Positions 22,775 through 34,314 of a stretch of 64,000 nt of DNA are shown here, piece by piece. Numbering within the stretch: position 1 is the first letter of the stretch; every line of letters starts with the position of its first letter. The stretch comes from Buddleja alternifolia (taxonomy: Eukaryota; Streptophyta; Magnoliopsida; Lamiales; Scrophulariaceae): NCBI GenBank assembly GCA_019426215.1, contig CM033406.1, forward strand, positions 4,231,001 to 4,295,000. Direction: 5' to 3'. Below the pieces are notes generated by a model. The model worked only from the letters and a program-made list of their open reading frames with translations. It did not search any database and was not told where the DNA came from. A program made the position numbers and the translations under genes.

Positions 22775-24604
22775 AATCTCTGATTTTCGTATTTCATTGA
22801 ATACGTGATTTATGTAATTTTCGCATTTTTGAAGCATGTTATTAGAATATATTTTTATAATATGAAAATCATGATTTTTCTGTGTTTAATTCATGGTTAT
22901 TGTAGTATGATGATATGTGAATTGAAAAATCAAAGTTGTGTGAGAATTGGGGTTGAAAAACCGCGAGACGAGTGAGACACGCTCGGCATGCGCAATCTGC
23001 CGGACCAATAGGGCCACCCGCTGCGTGCACAATGTGCGCTACCGGGTGCTAAAAGGCCACCTGGCCGTGCGCTGGGCGCACAGTGTCAGGATCAATGGGC
23101 TCGGGTTGTCACGGTTCTAACGGGTCGGGTCAAAATTTCTCGGGTCCAATTTTAAATAAATGGGTTTTGGACTATTTTAATTATCCGGGTGGGTCAAAAG
23201 GATGATGACCTCGATTTAATTAAATAAGCCCAAATTTTTAATTAAAATTATGGACTTTCAATAAATTAGTTTTGGGCTTAATTAATTGAAAATTAAATAT
23301 GTCAATGGTTGGTAATTTATGTTTGATGAAATCGAGCCCAATTTTTTTTTATTGAATATTTATTATTTAAGTGAAATAATTAATTAATTATTCTTGGAGG
23401 ATTTTTTAATTAATCAATTTATTTAAATAATAAATTCTCACTAGATGGTTTATTATCATAAGTACTAATAAAGTTTGGAATTTTATTGAGGAAATTAATT
23501 AGTTGGACTAATTAATTATTAACTTAATCACCAACATAGTTGCTTTTAATACCGCAAGCATGTATTATATGATGGTGACATTTATTCATGGGCTTATGTT
23601 GTTTTCTTTTGATTGTATTTCTTTTTAATGGGTTGTAAGGGCCGGATTTGAGCCCATTTATTTTATTTCTAAAATTATGTATAGGTTGTTAATTTAATCT
23701 CATGTAATAGATAGAAATAGAATAAGCCCTATTTAAGAGGAGATCAATCCAAAAGAAGAAGGAGCTTGGAGCCCAAGAAGAATAGCTAGGCTTATTTTTC
23801 ATTTTTTATAATGGCCCATTGGCTTGGGCCCTCTAGATAAAGCCCATGGATAAATGTGTTGGATTTATTGCTTTCGATGCATGTTCATTAATTATGTGAA
23901 GCATGTATGTTGTCAATATGCGCTATATAAATTTGATAATGTGCAAAGTGAGACTTAGATAAATGTTTAGAACATGAATTCTCCTAATTAAAATTTATAC
24001 TAAGTTAGTAAGGGGTGCTAGGCATCCTTGCCCTCCCCTAAACTTAATAGAATTACGTTTTAAACTAGTACGTGGCATCTTCCTAGTAAGTGGGGGTCAT
24101 ATATCAAGATTTAATTTAAAATTTTTATTAAGTGCATTAGATGCCTTAATCGAGACATATTTCACCCCCAATATCATTAAAGGGTTGCAAGGTCAAATTC
24201 AAATGTTAGATTATGAAGAGTTAGTGGGAATAAACTTAGATAGTCCACAAAGCCTATAAATCGTTAAAGGGTTGCGGTTTTGGTGGGTTATGGGAAAAAG
24301 AAGATTGGACCGTCTATTGGATAGATTGATGTTGGACATCACTTTAATGAAGTAATGGACCAAATATCGTTAAAGGGTTTCCATCCATTACATTAATTAA
24401 AGAACTCAATCCCCACTACGAAGCTATAAACAACGATCACTTCCGTTTTTCACAATGGGAGTGTGAATCTCAAAAAATGTAGTGAGGGCCAAGTTATAAG
24501 TCGAAGTCCTTGATTTTAAACTTGGTTTTAGTTTAGTTACATACGTCTAATTAAGTCTGGTTTATTTTTTGCAGTTATTTGATTTATCTCTCTCAAATCT
24601 AAAA
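22775..24604 (+). other. Leader region of element B (1.8 kb)
   Basis: Non-coding. A GC-rich island at about 22960-23150 contains a perfect hairpin GTGCGC-TGG-GCGCAC (23067-23081). AT-rich sequence follows, then the structured array at 24159-24391. A pyrimidine tract ending GCAG at 24571-24574 lies 31 nt before the gag ATG and matches the same arrangement in element A, so the leader may contain an intron. I could not pick a single donor. Confidence 0.55.
24159..24391 (+). ncRNA. Leader stem-loop array of element B (structured RNA candidate)
   Basis: Motif copies start at 24175 (CATTAAAGGGTTGC), 24262 (CGTTAAAGGGTTGC) and 24368 (CGTTAAAGGGTTTC). Copy 1 is closed by ATTTCACC (24159-24166) and GGTCAAAT (24191-24198), 7 of 8 pairs. 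Copy 2 is closed by CCACAAAGCC (24245-24254) and GGTTTT-G-GTGG (24276-24286), 10 pairs with one bulged G. Copy 3 is closed by GTAATGG (24352-24358) and CCATTAC (24385-24391). The small hairpins are TCTAT-TGG-ATAGA (24313-24325) and GATGT-TGG-ACATC (24328-24340). Confidence 0.65.
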
Positions 24605-27600
24605 ATGTCTCCCAAACCACTGTCAAAATTAATGGAGAACACAATTCTCACTTATCCAAATTACATAGAGTGGCTCACAAAGCTGAGGATGGTCCTTAGC
24701 AGTGAATCCATAGACTATGTACTGGAAGTTGGTTGTCCTCCCATTCCCAAAAAAGACAAGGGTGATGAAGTTCGCCTGGCTCATTGGGATTGGTGTTGTG
24801 ACAACCATAGAGCAAAAGTGTACATCTTAAGCTCCATGTGCATTGAATTGCAGAGGTCTCATGACAAGATGGATAATGTAAGATACATTATCCTACACTT
24901 GGATGGGTTGTTTGGGGAACGCGGTAGGGCCACTAGATATTTCATATTAAGAGATCTTTTCCGAACTAAGATGACTGAAGGAGAGGATGTTGGAGAACAC
25001 GTTTTCAAAATGACGACCATGATAGAAAAACTAAAATATTTAAACTTCTACATGGACCTACATCTCCAAGTTGACCTCATCCTACTGTCACTCCCTGATT
25101 CGTTCTATTACTTCGTCATAAATTTTGACATGAATGACGTTGAGGGTTCATTAGCTGGGCTTCTGAAAAAACTCAAAGTTACTCAGAAACAAATGAGGGC
25201 GGATAGATGGAACAATTGGATGGAAACTACTTTTCCTAGTCCATTGGATGGAGGAAGGAAGAATAACAACCATCTTGAAGAGGGAGCATCCATCACGACT
25301 TGAAACAAATCACAACAAAGGAGGAATAAGAGGGCTAGAAACCAGGACATATGTTTATGCTGTGATGAGCTAGGTCACTGGAGAAGAGACTGTCCTAACA
25401 AACGAGCAAAAGGTAAAGAACTTTATGTTTTTGAAACTAATTGCTCTATCACCATATTTTCCTCTTCATGGATTCTCGATTCAGGAGCTAATACTCATGT
25501 ATGTTGTGTGAATTACAATCTAGAAGAAGTAGGAAACTGAGCCCTGATGAGGTGAAGATCAGAGTAGGCAGCGGGCAAAGTGTCCCAGCTACTGGAATTG
25601 GATCTACCTCATTGCTTTTAAATTCTGGACATTTACTTTTTCTGGATAATGTTTTAGTTTTGCCCAATGGGCTTAAAAATATTGTTTCAATTCCCGTGTT
25701 AGTTAAAATCGGTTATACTTTCCGTTTTATTGATGACCATTGCAACACTTATTATGGTAATAAATTAGTAGGCTTTGTTTCTTTAGTAAATGGATTGTAT
25801 TACCTTAATATCTAAAAGGAGTGTTTTGCGATTACTATACAAAGGAAATGTAGTAGGCTTGGACCAAAGATTGATCTAGCATCTTAGACTAGGCCATGCC
25901 GGTGAACATAAAATTCACAAAATGGAGAAAGATGGACTAATTAGTTCATTGGGATTGGATCCCTATCCTACTTGTGAATCTTGTCTCAAAGGCAAGATGG
26001 CTAGATCCCCCTTCACAGGGACTTTTGAAAGAGCCTCACAAATCTTAAGTTTAGTGCATACTGATGTTTGTGGACCATTTGGAGAAATGGCTCGAGGAGG
26101 TTTCCGTAACTTCATCACATTCACTAATGACCATTCAAGATATGGTCTGGTGTACCTGATGAGGCACAAGTCCGAATCTATTGAAAAATTCAAGGAATTC
26201 ATTGCTTTAGTGGAAAATCAAACTGGTCAACATATAAAAACTCTTCACTCGGATCAAGGAGGAGAATATATGAGCGACGACTTTGATGTATACCTTAGAG
26301 AGAATGGTATAGTATTACAGCTCACACCTCCAGCAACATCACGGTTAAATGGAGTTGCAGAGCGAAGGAATCGGACCCTGTTGGACATGGTTCGCTCCGT
26401 GCTCAGCTACACTGATTTACCCATTTCACTGTGGGGTTATGCGCTACTTACAGCTGTACACATTTTAAATAGATGTCTGTCTAAGTTCGTTCCTAAGACT
26501 CCATATGAGATATGGAGAAATAGGAAACCAAGTCTTAATCACATCAAGATTTGGGGATGTCCGGCTTATGTCAAAAAGACTAAAGTGGACAAGTTGGAGG
26601 CTAGATCCTTGGAAGGGCATTTCGTTGGATATCTTGAGGATTCAATGGGATACCTCTTTTACCTGCACGATGATCAAAGGATCATTGTAGCTTTACAAGC
26701 CCATTTTCTTGAAGATGAGTTCATTCAAGAAGGAAGAGCGGGTAGAAAGATTGTTCTCGAAGAACAAAATGAAACTCTAGTGGATACATCTACACAGTAA
26801 GTGAGAACCGAACCTTCTGTAACACAACCACAACCGCAAAGGTCAAGTAGAATACCTCAACCGCCTGAGAGGTATGGATATCTAGTACAGAGGGAGCAAG
26901 ATCTTCATTCTATATTAGAGGAAGATCATGAAAATGATCCATCTACTTATGATCAAGCAATAGTGGATGTAGATGCTACTAGAATGCGTGAAGCTATGCA
27001 AACTGAGATTGATTCGATGCATGCAAACCAAGTCTGGAAACTTGTGGATCTGCCTGGTGGGGTAAAACCAATTGGGTGCAAATGGATCTACAAGAGAAAT
27101 ATTGGTGTTGATGGCAAGGTTGACACCTATAAAGCCAGGCTAGTGGCGAAAGGGTATAGTTAAAAAGAAGGGATTGACTACGAAGAAACCTTTTCGCCAG
27201 TGGCTATGATCAAATCAATAATGATTTTACTTGCAATAGTGGCACACCTAGACTATGAAATATGGCAAATGGATGTCAAAACTGCTTTCCTAAATGGATT
27301 CCTAGAAAAGGATATCTATATGGAATAGCCTAAAGGTTTTGTCTCCGAGGACCATATTCATAAGGTGTGTAAGCTTGAGAGATCCATTTATGGACTCAAG
27401 CAAGCATCTCGTAGGTGGAATTTGCGTTTTGATGAGGCTGTCAAAGGATTTGACTTCATCAAAAACAAAGATGAGCCATATGTTTACAAGAAGGTTAGTG
27501 GGAGCAAAATAACATTCCTTGTGTTATATGTGGATGACATATTACTCATACAGAATGATATAGGAATGTTCACCACTGTTAAGAAGTGGCTTTCGAGTAC

Positions 27601-28534
27601 TTTCTCCATGAAAGACTTGGGAGACGCAACTTATATTCTAGGGATTCGAATCTATAGAGATTGAACAAATAGAATGATGGGGCTCTCTCAAGCCCTTTAC
27701 ATAGAAAAGGTCCTTAAGAGATATAGGATGGAGGATTCTAAGAAAGGGTTCCTGCCAATGAGGCATGGGATATATCTCTTGAAATCTATGTGTCCTCAAA
27801 GTAAGGAAGATAGAAAAGAGATGAGCACTATACCCTATGCATTTATTGTGGGTAGCCTGATGTACGCGATGTTGTGTACTAGACCTGACATAGCTTATGC
27901 AGTAAGCGTTGTTAGTCAATTTCAGGCAAACCTTGGCAAGGAACATTGCATAGCTATGAAGAATATCCTAAAGTATCTGAAGAGAATTAAGGGTATGATT
28001 CTCATCTATGGGAGTGGTGACCTGAGAGTGGACGGGTTCACTGATTCAGATTTTCAATCAGATGTCGATGATCGAAAATCCATCTCAGGATTCATATTCA
28101 CCCTCAATGGTGGGGCGGTGACTTGGAAAAGTTCTAAGCAAAGCACAACCGCGGACTCCACAATTGAGGCTGAATACATAGCTGCCTCTGCGGAAGCTAA
28201 AGAGGTTGTTTAGGCTAGGAAGTTCATAGAAGAACTTCATGTGGTTCCTAGCATAAAGCTCCCGTTGCCACTTTACTGTGATAACACCGGAGCAATAGTG
28301 CAGGCAAAGGAACTTAGATCTCACAACAAGTTCAAACACATCGAGAGGAGATATCACGTCATAAGAGAGATCGTTGCACGAGAAGAAATATCTGTTATGA
28401 AAATAGCCTTAGCTGACAATGACGCTGATCCATTAACCAAGCCATTGGCACATGTGGTGCTAGATAAACATCTCGAAGGGATGGGTATTAAATACCATAG
28501 CAAATGGCATTTAGTGCAAGTGGGAGATTGTTAG
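24605..28534 (+). pseudogene. Gag-pol of copia element B, decayed
   Basis: Gag starts at the ATG at 24605 (MSPKPLSKLMEN). The frame stops at 25301 but continues in frame to the zinc knuckle CLCCDELGHWRRDC (from 25352) and the protease site WILDSGANTHV near 25470-25500. It stops again at 25538 and shifts frame. An integrase zinc region with CESCLKGKM and the integrase core ([24 protein letters not shown]) lie within 25922-26800. RT follows with stops at 26798, about 27161 and about 27326; YVDDILL lies near 27529. RNase H (27674-28534) has a stop at 28211. The final stop falls inside the first bases of the 3' LTR. Not functional, but all domains are recognisable and the DSGA protease site is intact. 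Confidence 0.9.
28517..28528 (+). other. Polypurine tract of element B
   Basis: CAAGTGGGAGAT directly before the 3' LTR, identical to A and C. Confidence 0.88.
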
Positions 28535-29944
28535 AGTATATGCCCTCAAATTCCATAAAGAGGATAGATTTATAGGGCATTGACCTGTAACTAAACAATA
28601 TCTTTTAGTAATACAAGGCATTATTTTGTTGTTTTCTTATAGGCATTTGTAAGGTTTTAATAAACAACGTAAAGTCCTTGATAATATGGCAACCCTTCTA
28701 CTTCCTATGGATTAGGAAGAATGGCACTAGAAAAGTTTGATCCTTATTATCTAAAACTTGTTCGCAAGTCGAAGAGAGTATTGACTGGTATGTTCGAACA
28801 CGACTTGCATCGGTTTCATCACATGAGTTGTCACTCTCTAGCAGTCAATGATGAAACTCATAAGTTGTGATCGGTACGCGTGAACCTTAGATCTGAGGAA
28901 TCAAGTTGAAGATGTACTTGTGACATCAAGTCTGTCATTAGAGTATTTAGATGCAAAATATCCTATGTAGTCATGAATGAGTGAGGTTAAAAGACTTTGG
29001 CCAAAGCATAACCAGATACCCGTGTTAGATATGAAAGTATACTCATAGACCTCAATTCATTATGAGCTAAGCATATGGTCAAGTCCTGTGAGTTTGAATG
29101 AACCATGACTCTTACTTGACTGGGATATATGAATAAAAGGTTTATACTCGTACGATATTCATAGCGTAAAATGTTTGGAATTATCCTAATCATTCGTTCT
29201 CAATTGGGGTACGATGTGAGCCACGGGTCTGGCTAGGTGTTACTCACATCCTCTTGGTTTCCTCCCAATTGCCTTTTGAGACGAATCTAAAGAGTCGCGC
29301 TTAAAGGAATTTCAAATGGAAAAATCATGGAATAGACCTGAGAGAATTTTTCGGTATTAGATATCGAAATTAATTAAGTTAATGTATTAATTAATTTCGT
29401 AGAGAAAATTAATTATAGAATTAACATAGATTTAATTAGTTATTTAATTAATTTATTTATTGGATAAATAATATTAGTTATTTAATTAATTTATTTATTG
29501 GATAATTAATATTAATTATTTAATTAATGAAACAAACCAACATGGACTAAAGCCCGAAGGCTTTCTAAAGCCTAAAGTGGGCGTCCATATTTAAAGAAGC
29601 CTAGGGTTATTATTTCCTAGTGTAGTACATATGTACTACTTAGTGGAAATAATAACAAGTCTCCGACATTAACTTTCTCTCCCAGTTAAGAAGTCTTCCA
29701 ACTCTCTCTCTCTCCCTAGCCGATTTCAAGGAAAGAAAAGAAGAGGATTTTTCGCTTTGATTTCCTGTGTGGCAATTTAGAGACAGTGACGATTTTAGTG
29801 TTCAAGAAAGCTGGTTCAGAATTCATCATACGCGAAGAAAGGTACATGAATTCGAAACACAACTTGAATATGTGAAATCGAGATGAACCACTTGGGCTTT
29901 TCAATTTTATCTTCCGCCGCGCTTTTATGCATTAAAACCCAACA
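28529..29944 (+). repeat. 3' LTR of element B
   Basis: Starts TGTTAGAG and ends CCCAACA, followed by the target duplication ACAGG (29945-29949). It is shorter than the 5' LTR owing to at least two internal deletions. Confidence 0.9.
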
Positions 29945-29949
29945 ACAGG

Positions 29950-30123
29950 AGCTGAAGGAGTTGCTGTTACGCGAAGAATTACTAAGAAATCGATAAGGTA
30001 ATCTATTTCGTTTAGTATTTGGAAAACTGATTAAAAATCATTAATCCCGTTAAAGTGATCCATGTTTAGGAATCCAAATTTTTTTTTATTCCGCTGCGTT
30101 TTTACTCCGAAGGATTCCTAACA
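29950..30123 (+). repeat. 3' LTR of element A, right part
   Basis: Sequence after the B target duplication continues LTR A to GGATTCCTAACA. The CA end is followed by GAAAC and then copia F sequence. Confidence 0.75.
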
Positions 30124-30128
30124 GAAAC

Positions 30129-33100
30129 ATCGTGTTAGTTCTTGAGGATAGTAGTAGGTTTATATTGAAGGATGTTTATTATGTTCCTAAATTAATTAAG
30201 AACCTGATTTTTTGTTTTTGTTTTGGACAAAGAAGGTTATTCTTTTAATATAAATAATGGCTTTTGTTCAATGTTTTTGGGTGTTGGGTTGACTCATTCT
30301 CTCGGGTGGCTCGTGGCAGCGAAAATTAAAATTTTACAAAAGTAAACGTGCAACCACCCGAAAATAGGAATATGGAATTGGTTCGATCGAATTTGATAAG
30401 AAGGAAAACGAAATTATACCTTTCGAAAATTTCGTTTCACCTCGAACTTTGGATCTCAGCAACCCTGTGGTGCAAATCCACACAATTTCCCTTGGGTGAG
30501 AAATTGCCCGTTGTCTTTTTGTATCTCCCGGTATAGAGTACTCCAAGCGTCGCACCTCTAAGATGTATCCACACCACCAATCGTCTTGCCTTGCGTGCTA
30601 GACAACAAAACAATTCTAAGCTTAACTTAGGCTTGATTATGTGAAGGGTAGGAATATTTTCTAAGTCGTTTAATTCAACACATGAATAGAACGACGTCTT
30701 GTTGGAAAGAGGAGAAGAAGTGGCCGATTTTTAGTCTAGTGAGGGGGGCGAATTTTCCAGCAAAAATTCATCATCATCTTTTAGTCTCCTTCATCTCTAT
30801 TTATAGGTGAAGATTACCTAGAGTCCTATTAGGAAAAGGAAACTTCCTTTCTCCTAATCTCTCTAGTAATCCTTATCCTATGAAGACTTGGAGATGGGGA
30901 AAACTCTTTTCCTCCTCCACCACATGGTAAAAATTGCCCCCTTCCCTTATTTTCACTCAAGAAATCAGTCAACATATTCAATTGGACTCTAGGGTTCAAT
31001 TTTGACTTCTCAATTTAATAATAGGCACAACCCATCAATTAAATACAAGTCAAATTAAATCCAACCAATTAATTCCAATATTTATTTATTTAACTTGGGC
31101 TCCACCCAATTAAATAAAATACTTGGACTCTACTAGATCCATTAATTTAATTAATTCTACAAGATTAATTAAAAGAGTAAAATTAATTGAATCCTTCAAT
31201 TAATTTATATTCCATATTAGGAAAGTACTACACTTTCCTAATTCCCTCAATTTCCTCGAAATTGATTAATCACATCTATTCAAGCAGTGACTCTCTCGAG
31301 TTAGTGTGTGACCCCTTAGGCTCGTTTCTATCTAGTAGTAAGTACACCTTCCCACAGTGCTAGTGTACCTTCCAAAAATGGAAAGTACTAGATTAAATCA
31401 ATCCTTTGATTTAATCAAGCCTCGAATTAGTCACCAAGCTAATTCTCGGCACTTACAAATCGCGGTTGCCCACCTAGCATAGGGTCCCAAAAACCTAGAT
31501 AAAACGAAAGTAAAGATATGCCTTTTTGCGATCTTGATCCTCGCATAAGTAAGATCTCTCTATCTAATCTCCCGATTAAATCTAGAGCAGTGGCTAAGGT
31601 CGAAGCTCTATTAATTCAATACTATGTTTCCCACATTATGTGAAATCGACTTCGACTATCTAAACGAGGAAACCCTACGCCTCTTTAGATATCATACTTC
31701 GGCCGAAGATTCCTTAAGTCGATTCACTATGTAACCATAGGAGATTAACCGACTGGCTAATGTCAGAGATAGATTCCTCTTAATTCTCACGTGCCTTACT
31801 ACGTAAGACGTGTATGTCTGAGTTTGCCCATATTCGATCATCTAAAGTGATCATGTAACAAATTAAGAACATGCGCGGTTACGCATAAGACATCTAATGG
31901 AATCTTAGGTCCATATGGATTACTCTTATACTACAAGACCACTGGAAGTTCCACATTCAACTGGGAATCCATTTCAGGAACTTCCATGGGGTTGTTCAGT
32001 TCCCCCATTACCACAATGGCAACCCTCATATATGCATTGGCTTTCACCGTGCCAGTATCTATGGAACGAGATACACTTTTACCAGAGTATGCATCATATG
32101 AGCATGTCTTTTGGGTTGCATTGATATGCCTTTATCTCGATGAACCTTTTCACGACTTGGAACAATGTTTAAAGATCACAGCCTTCGAGACATATTCCAT
32201 CATTGCCACACCCAATGTGCAATGATGTCCTATAGCTATGTGTGATCCTTCGGGACTTTATTCTAAGCCAAAGTAAAAACTAATTTAAGAATAAAGACAT
32301 GCACACATATAAAGAGATTGACTTTATTTATAAGAAAACAATTGTTCAACTTTAGAGTTACTATTACAGAGAATGGCGCCCAATAATTGGTGCACCGGGC
32401 ACTAACTCTAACATTGGGTTCAATATAAATCAATAGGGCATGTATGTATAATAACCTTTGTATTTACCCGTATACTAAGGCTCTAGAAAATCAACAAGTA
32501 AACAAGGGGAAGCGTAAAACTAATGATCCACCCAGTGCACAAATCTGGCATGCTTGACTTGGTCATGCATCTAAAGATAGGATTTGCAAGTTGTCAAGTT
32601 TTCTCGAGCTTGATGAATAACAGGAACTGTCGACTTGTGAACCTTGTCTGAAGGGCCAAATGACAAAGTCACCATTTGGAGGCCAAATGGAATGCGCCAA
32701 TGATATACTAGAGTTAATTCATACAGATGTGTGTGGACCACTTAGTGTTAGTACATTGGGAAACTTTTCTTACTTCATAACCTTCACCGACGATTATTCT
32801 TGGTATGGTTATTTGTATCTTATGAGATATAACTCTAAGGCCTTTGAGAAGTTCAAAGAATTCAGGAATGAACTAGAGAAACAAATTGGTAAAAGTACTA
32901 AGGCCCTTCAATCTGATCGAGGAGGAGAATACTTGTCCAGAGAGTTTTTGGATTATTTGAAAGAGAACAGTATTCTCTCTCAATGGACGCCGCTTGGAAC
33001 ACCACAGCTAAATGGTGTATGTCTGAGCGAAGGAATAGAACATTGATGAACAAGGTTCGGTCAATGATGATGTCCACAGATTTACCAATGTTCTTCTGGG

Positions 33101-33150
33101 GTTACACCCTGGAAATGGAGGCTTACCTATTGAATAGAAGCCTAAATTTC
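30129..33150 (+). pseudogene. Copia fragment 'F': end of protease region, integrase; split by LTR E copy 2
   Basis: Translation of 30129-30276 gives a copia segment with KDVYYVPKLIKNLI that normally follows the protease. The frame resumes after the solo LTR at 32419 with an integrase zinc region (ACLTWSC-type, CEPCLKGQM) and the integrase core at 32660-33046 (HTDVCGP, QSDRGGEY). A one-base frame change near 33020 separates it from ERRNRTL at 32983-33174. Similarity ends near 33150. Gag and RT are missing. It belongs to a different copia line from A, B and C. It was the target of element A (left) and of LTR E. Confidence 0.8.
30282..32413 (-). mobile_element. Solo LTR 'E' copy 2
   Basis: On the plus strand it runs from TGTTGGGTTGACTC to CACTAACTCTAACA, with a perfect 5-bp target duplication TTGGG at 30277-30281 and 32414-32418. 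No primer site or internal domain is attached. It is the most complete copy of this family here (2,132 bp) and is used as reference for copies 1 and 3. Orientation is inferred from the TGTTAGAG-type start on the minus strand. ORFs of 60-80 codons inside it look fortuitous. Confidence 0.88.
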
Positions 33151-34086
33151 TGGCTTTGTCTTTGTTGTCGTTAATCGATTTTGTGGCAATTATGTGGTGG
33201 TATTTGAGTGTTCATTATGGAACTTGTCAATATATTTCTTTATGGGATCGCCTGTTCCATTTTTTTTCTAGAAATTATGTATTCTCTATGTGTGAGAATT
33301 TGTCAAGGGTATCTTAGTGCTGAAGTTGGGTTAAGCGTCTGGTGGATTTTTAGTTAGTTGTCAAATTGGATAGTCAATTGAGAGTATCCATAGATTCATT
33401 AAGCGTGGTGTAAAGCATGGCTCATTATGATGTATAGAGGCTTTATTTTAGATGCATAACTGAGCAGGATTGCGGCATTCTACAATTTTTTTTATTACGT
33501 CGCTTCTGTGGTGGGAAAGCTTAGGGACTTAATATGTGATTTTAATAGTGGGTAAGGGCCTAGGTTTTGAAAGGGGAAGACATTCATCAGGATAATTTAA
33601 TTTTAGATTTTGAATATTTATGTGTAGGAGTGCAACATTTTTTTTTAATTTTTGTAAGTCTTCATCAAGGTAGGAGTTAATAATCAAGGCAGTTCTCAGC
33701 CGACTGTGGTTAAGAGTTTTCAAACACCGATCATGCCCGGGATGTCTCGACATCTATTCATAACACTAAAGGGCTAAATAAACGTGGCTACTTTTTTGTT
33801 GTAATATTGGGTTTTCCAACGATTATAAAACGATGTTGACAATGAAAAGACGTGGAAATTAAATGCTTTCATCGAAAATTGGAAATATCACTAATATCAC
33901 TTTTGACTGTCAATGTGTACAATTTCTTGGATAGGGATTTGGATTGCATGTTGTCAGAGTAGTTAGCATTAACTGCTCAATTTTAAAGTCAGTTGATCTG
34001 GCCCTATGATGAATTTCCAGAAAATGAAAAAGTTACAATCTTCGTTTCCAAGGGTTCATTAAACGTGGTGTAAAAGCATGGCTCTG
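33151..34086. other. Unassigned AT-rich segment with a spaced direct repeat
   Basis: No gene or known element recognised. A 31-32 base sequence with core CGTGGTGTAAA occurs at 33393-33423 and 34053-34084, about 660 bases apart, in the same orientation. The segment could be an unknown non-coding element or an eroded LTR pair. Confidence 0.4.
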
Positions 34087-34309
34087 TGTCACGCCCTAAA
34101 AGGGTCTAACAAGATCCCAAACTATAAACATGAGTCAATTCAAACAAAAGAAAAGGACAAGTTAACCAACTAACGACAAAAATTTATGTACACAAAACAT
34201 TAAGGTCTAGCTTCACAACATCATTATCAATACACACCTATGCCATGATTAAAATAGACAAAAGCGTATCGATTGTCAAGTAGGTCACAACCCTAATGTC
34301 TTTCAGCAA
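34087..34309 (-). repeat. Probable gypsy LTR-end fragment
   Basis: It starts TGTCACGCCCTAAAAGGG on the plus strand. GGGCGTGACA is a common end of plant gypsy LTRs read on the minus strand. It continues after solo LTR E copy 3 at 36630. Family not settled. Confidence 0.35.
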
Positions 34310-34314
34310 AAATC

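Larger units (their letters stand above)
21119..29944 (+). mobile_element. Complete Ty1/copia element 'B' (8.8 kb)
   Basis: Both ends are defined: TGTTAGAG...CCCAACA LTRs, a perfect 5-bp target duplication, tRNA-Met primer site, long leader, gag-pol and polypurine tract. It inserted into the 3' LTR of element A. The 5' LTR is 1,642 bp and the 3' LTR 1,416 bp. The 3' LTR has lost blocks near 28788 and 28950. Coding capacity is ruined by stops, so it is an old, structurally complete copy. Lineage is Tork/Angela-like by RT and RNase H motifs and LTR size (inference). Confidence 0.92.
13199..30123 (+). mobile_element. Ty1/copia element 'A', composite, with element B nested in its 3' LTR
   Basis: Order: a B-type LTR piece (13199 to about 14150), a leader, decayed gag-pol (15667-19559), a polypurine tract and a 3' LTR (19575-21118 plus 29950-30123). 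The two outer LTRs are related but clearly different subfamilies, and the left one joins the leader without a primer site. The right end is followed by GAAAC (30124-30128), while the left flank is CTAAC, so no clean target duplication exists. The element appears to be a deletion or recombination product. Confidence 0.7.
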
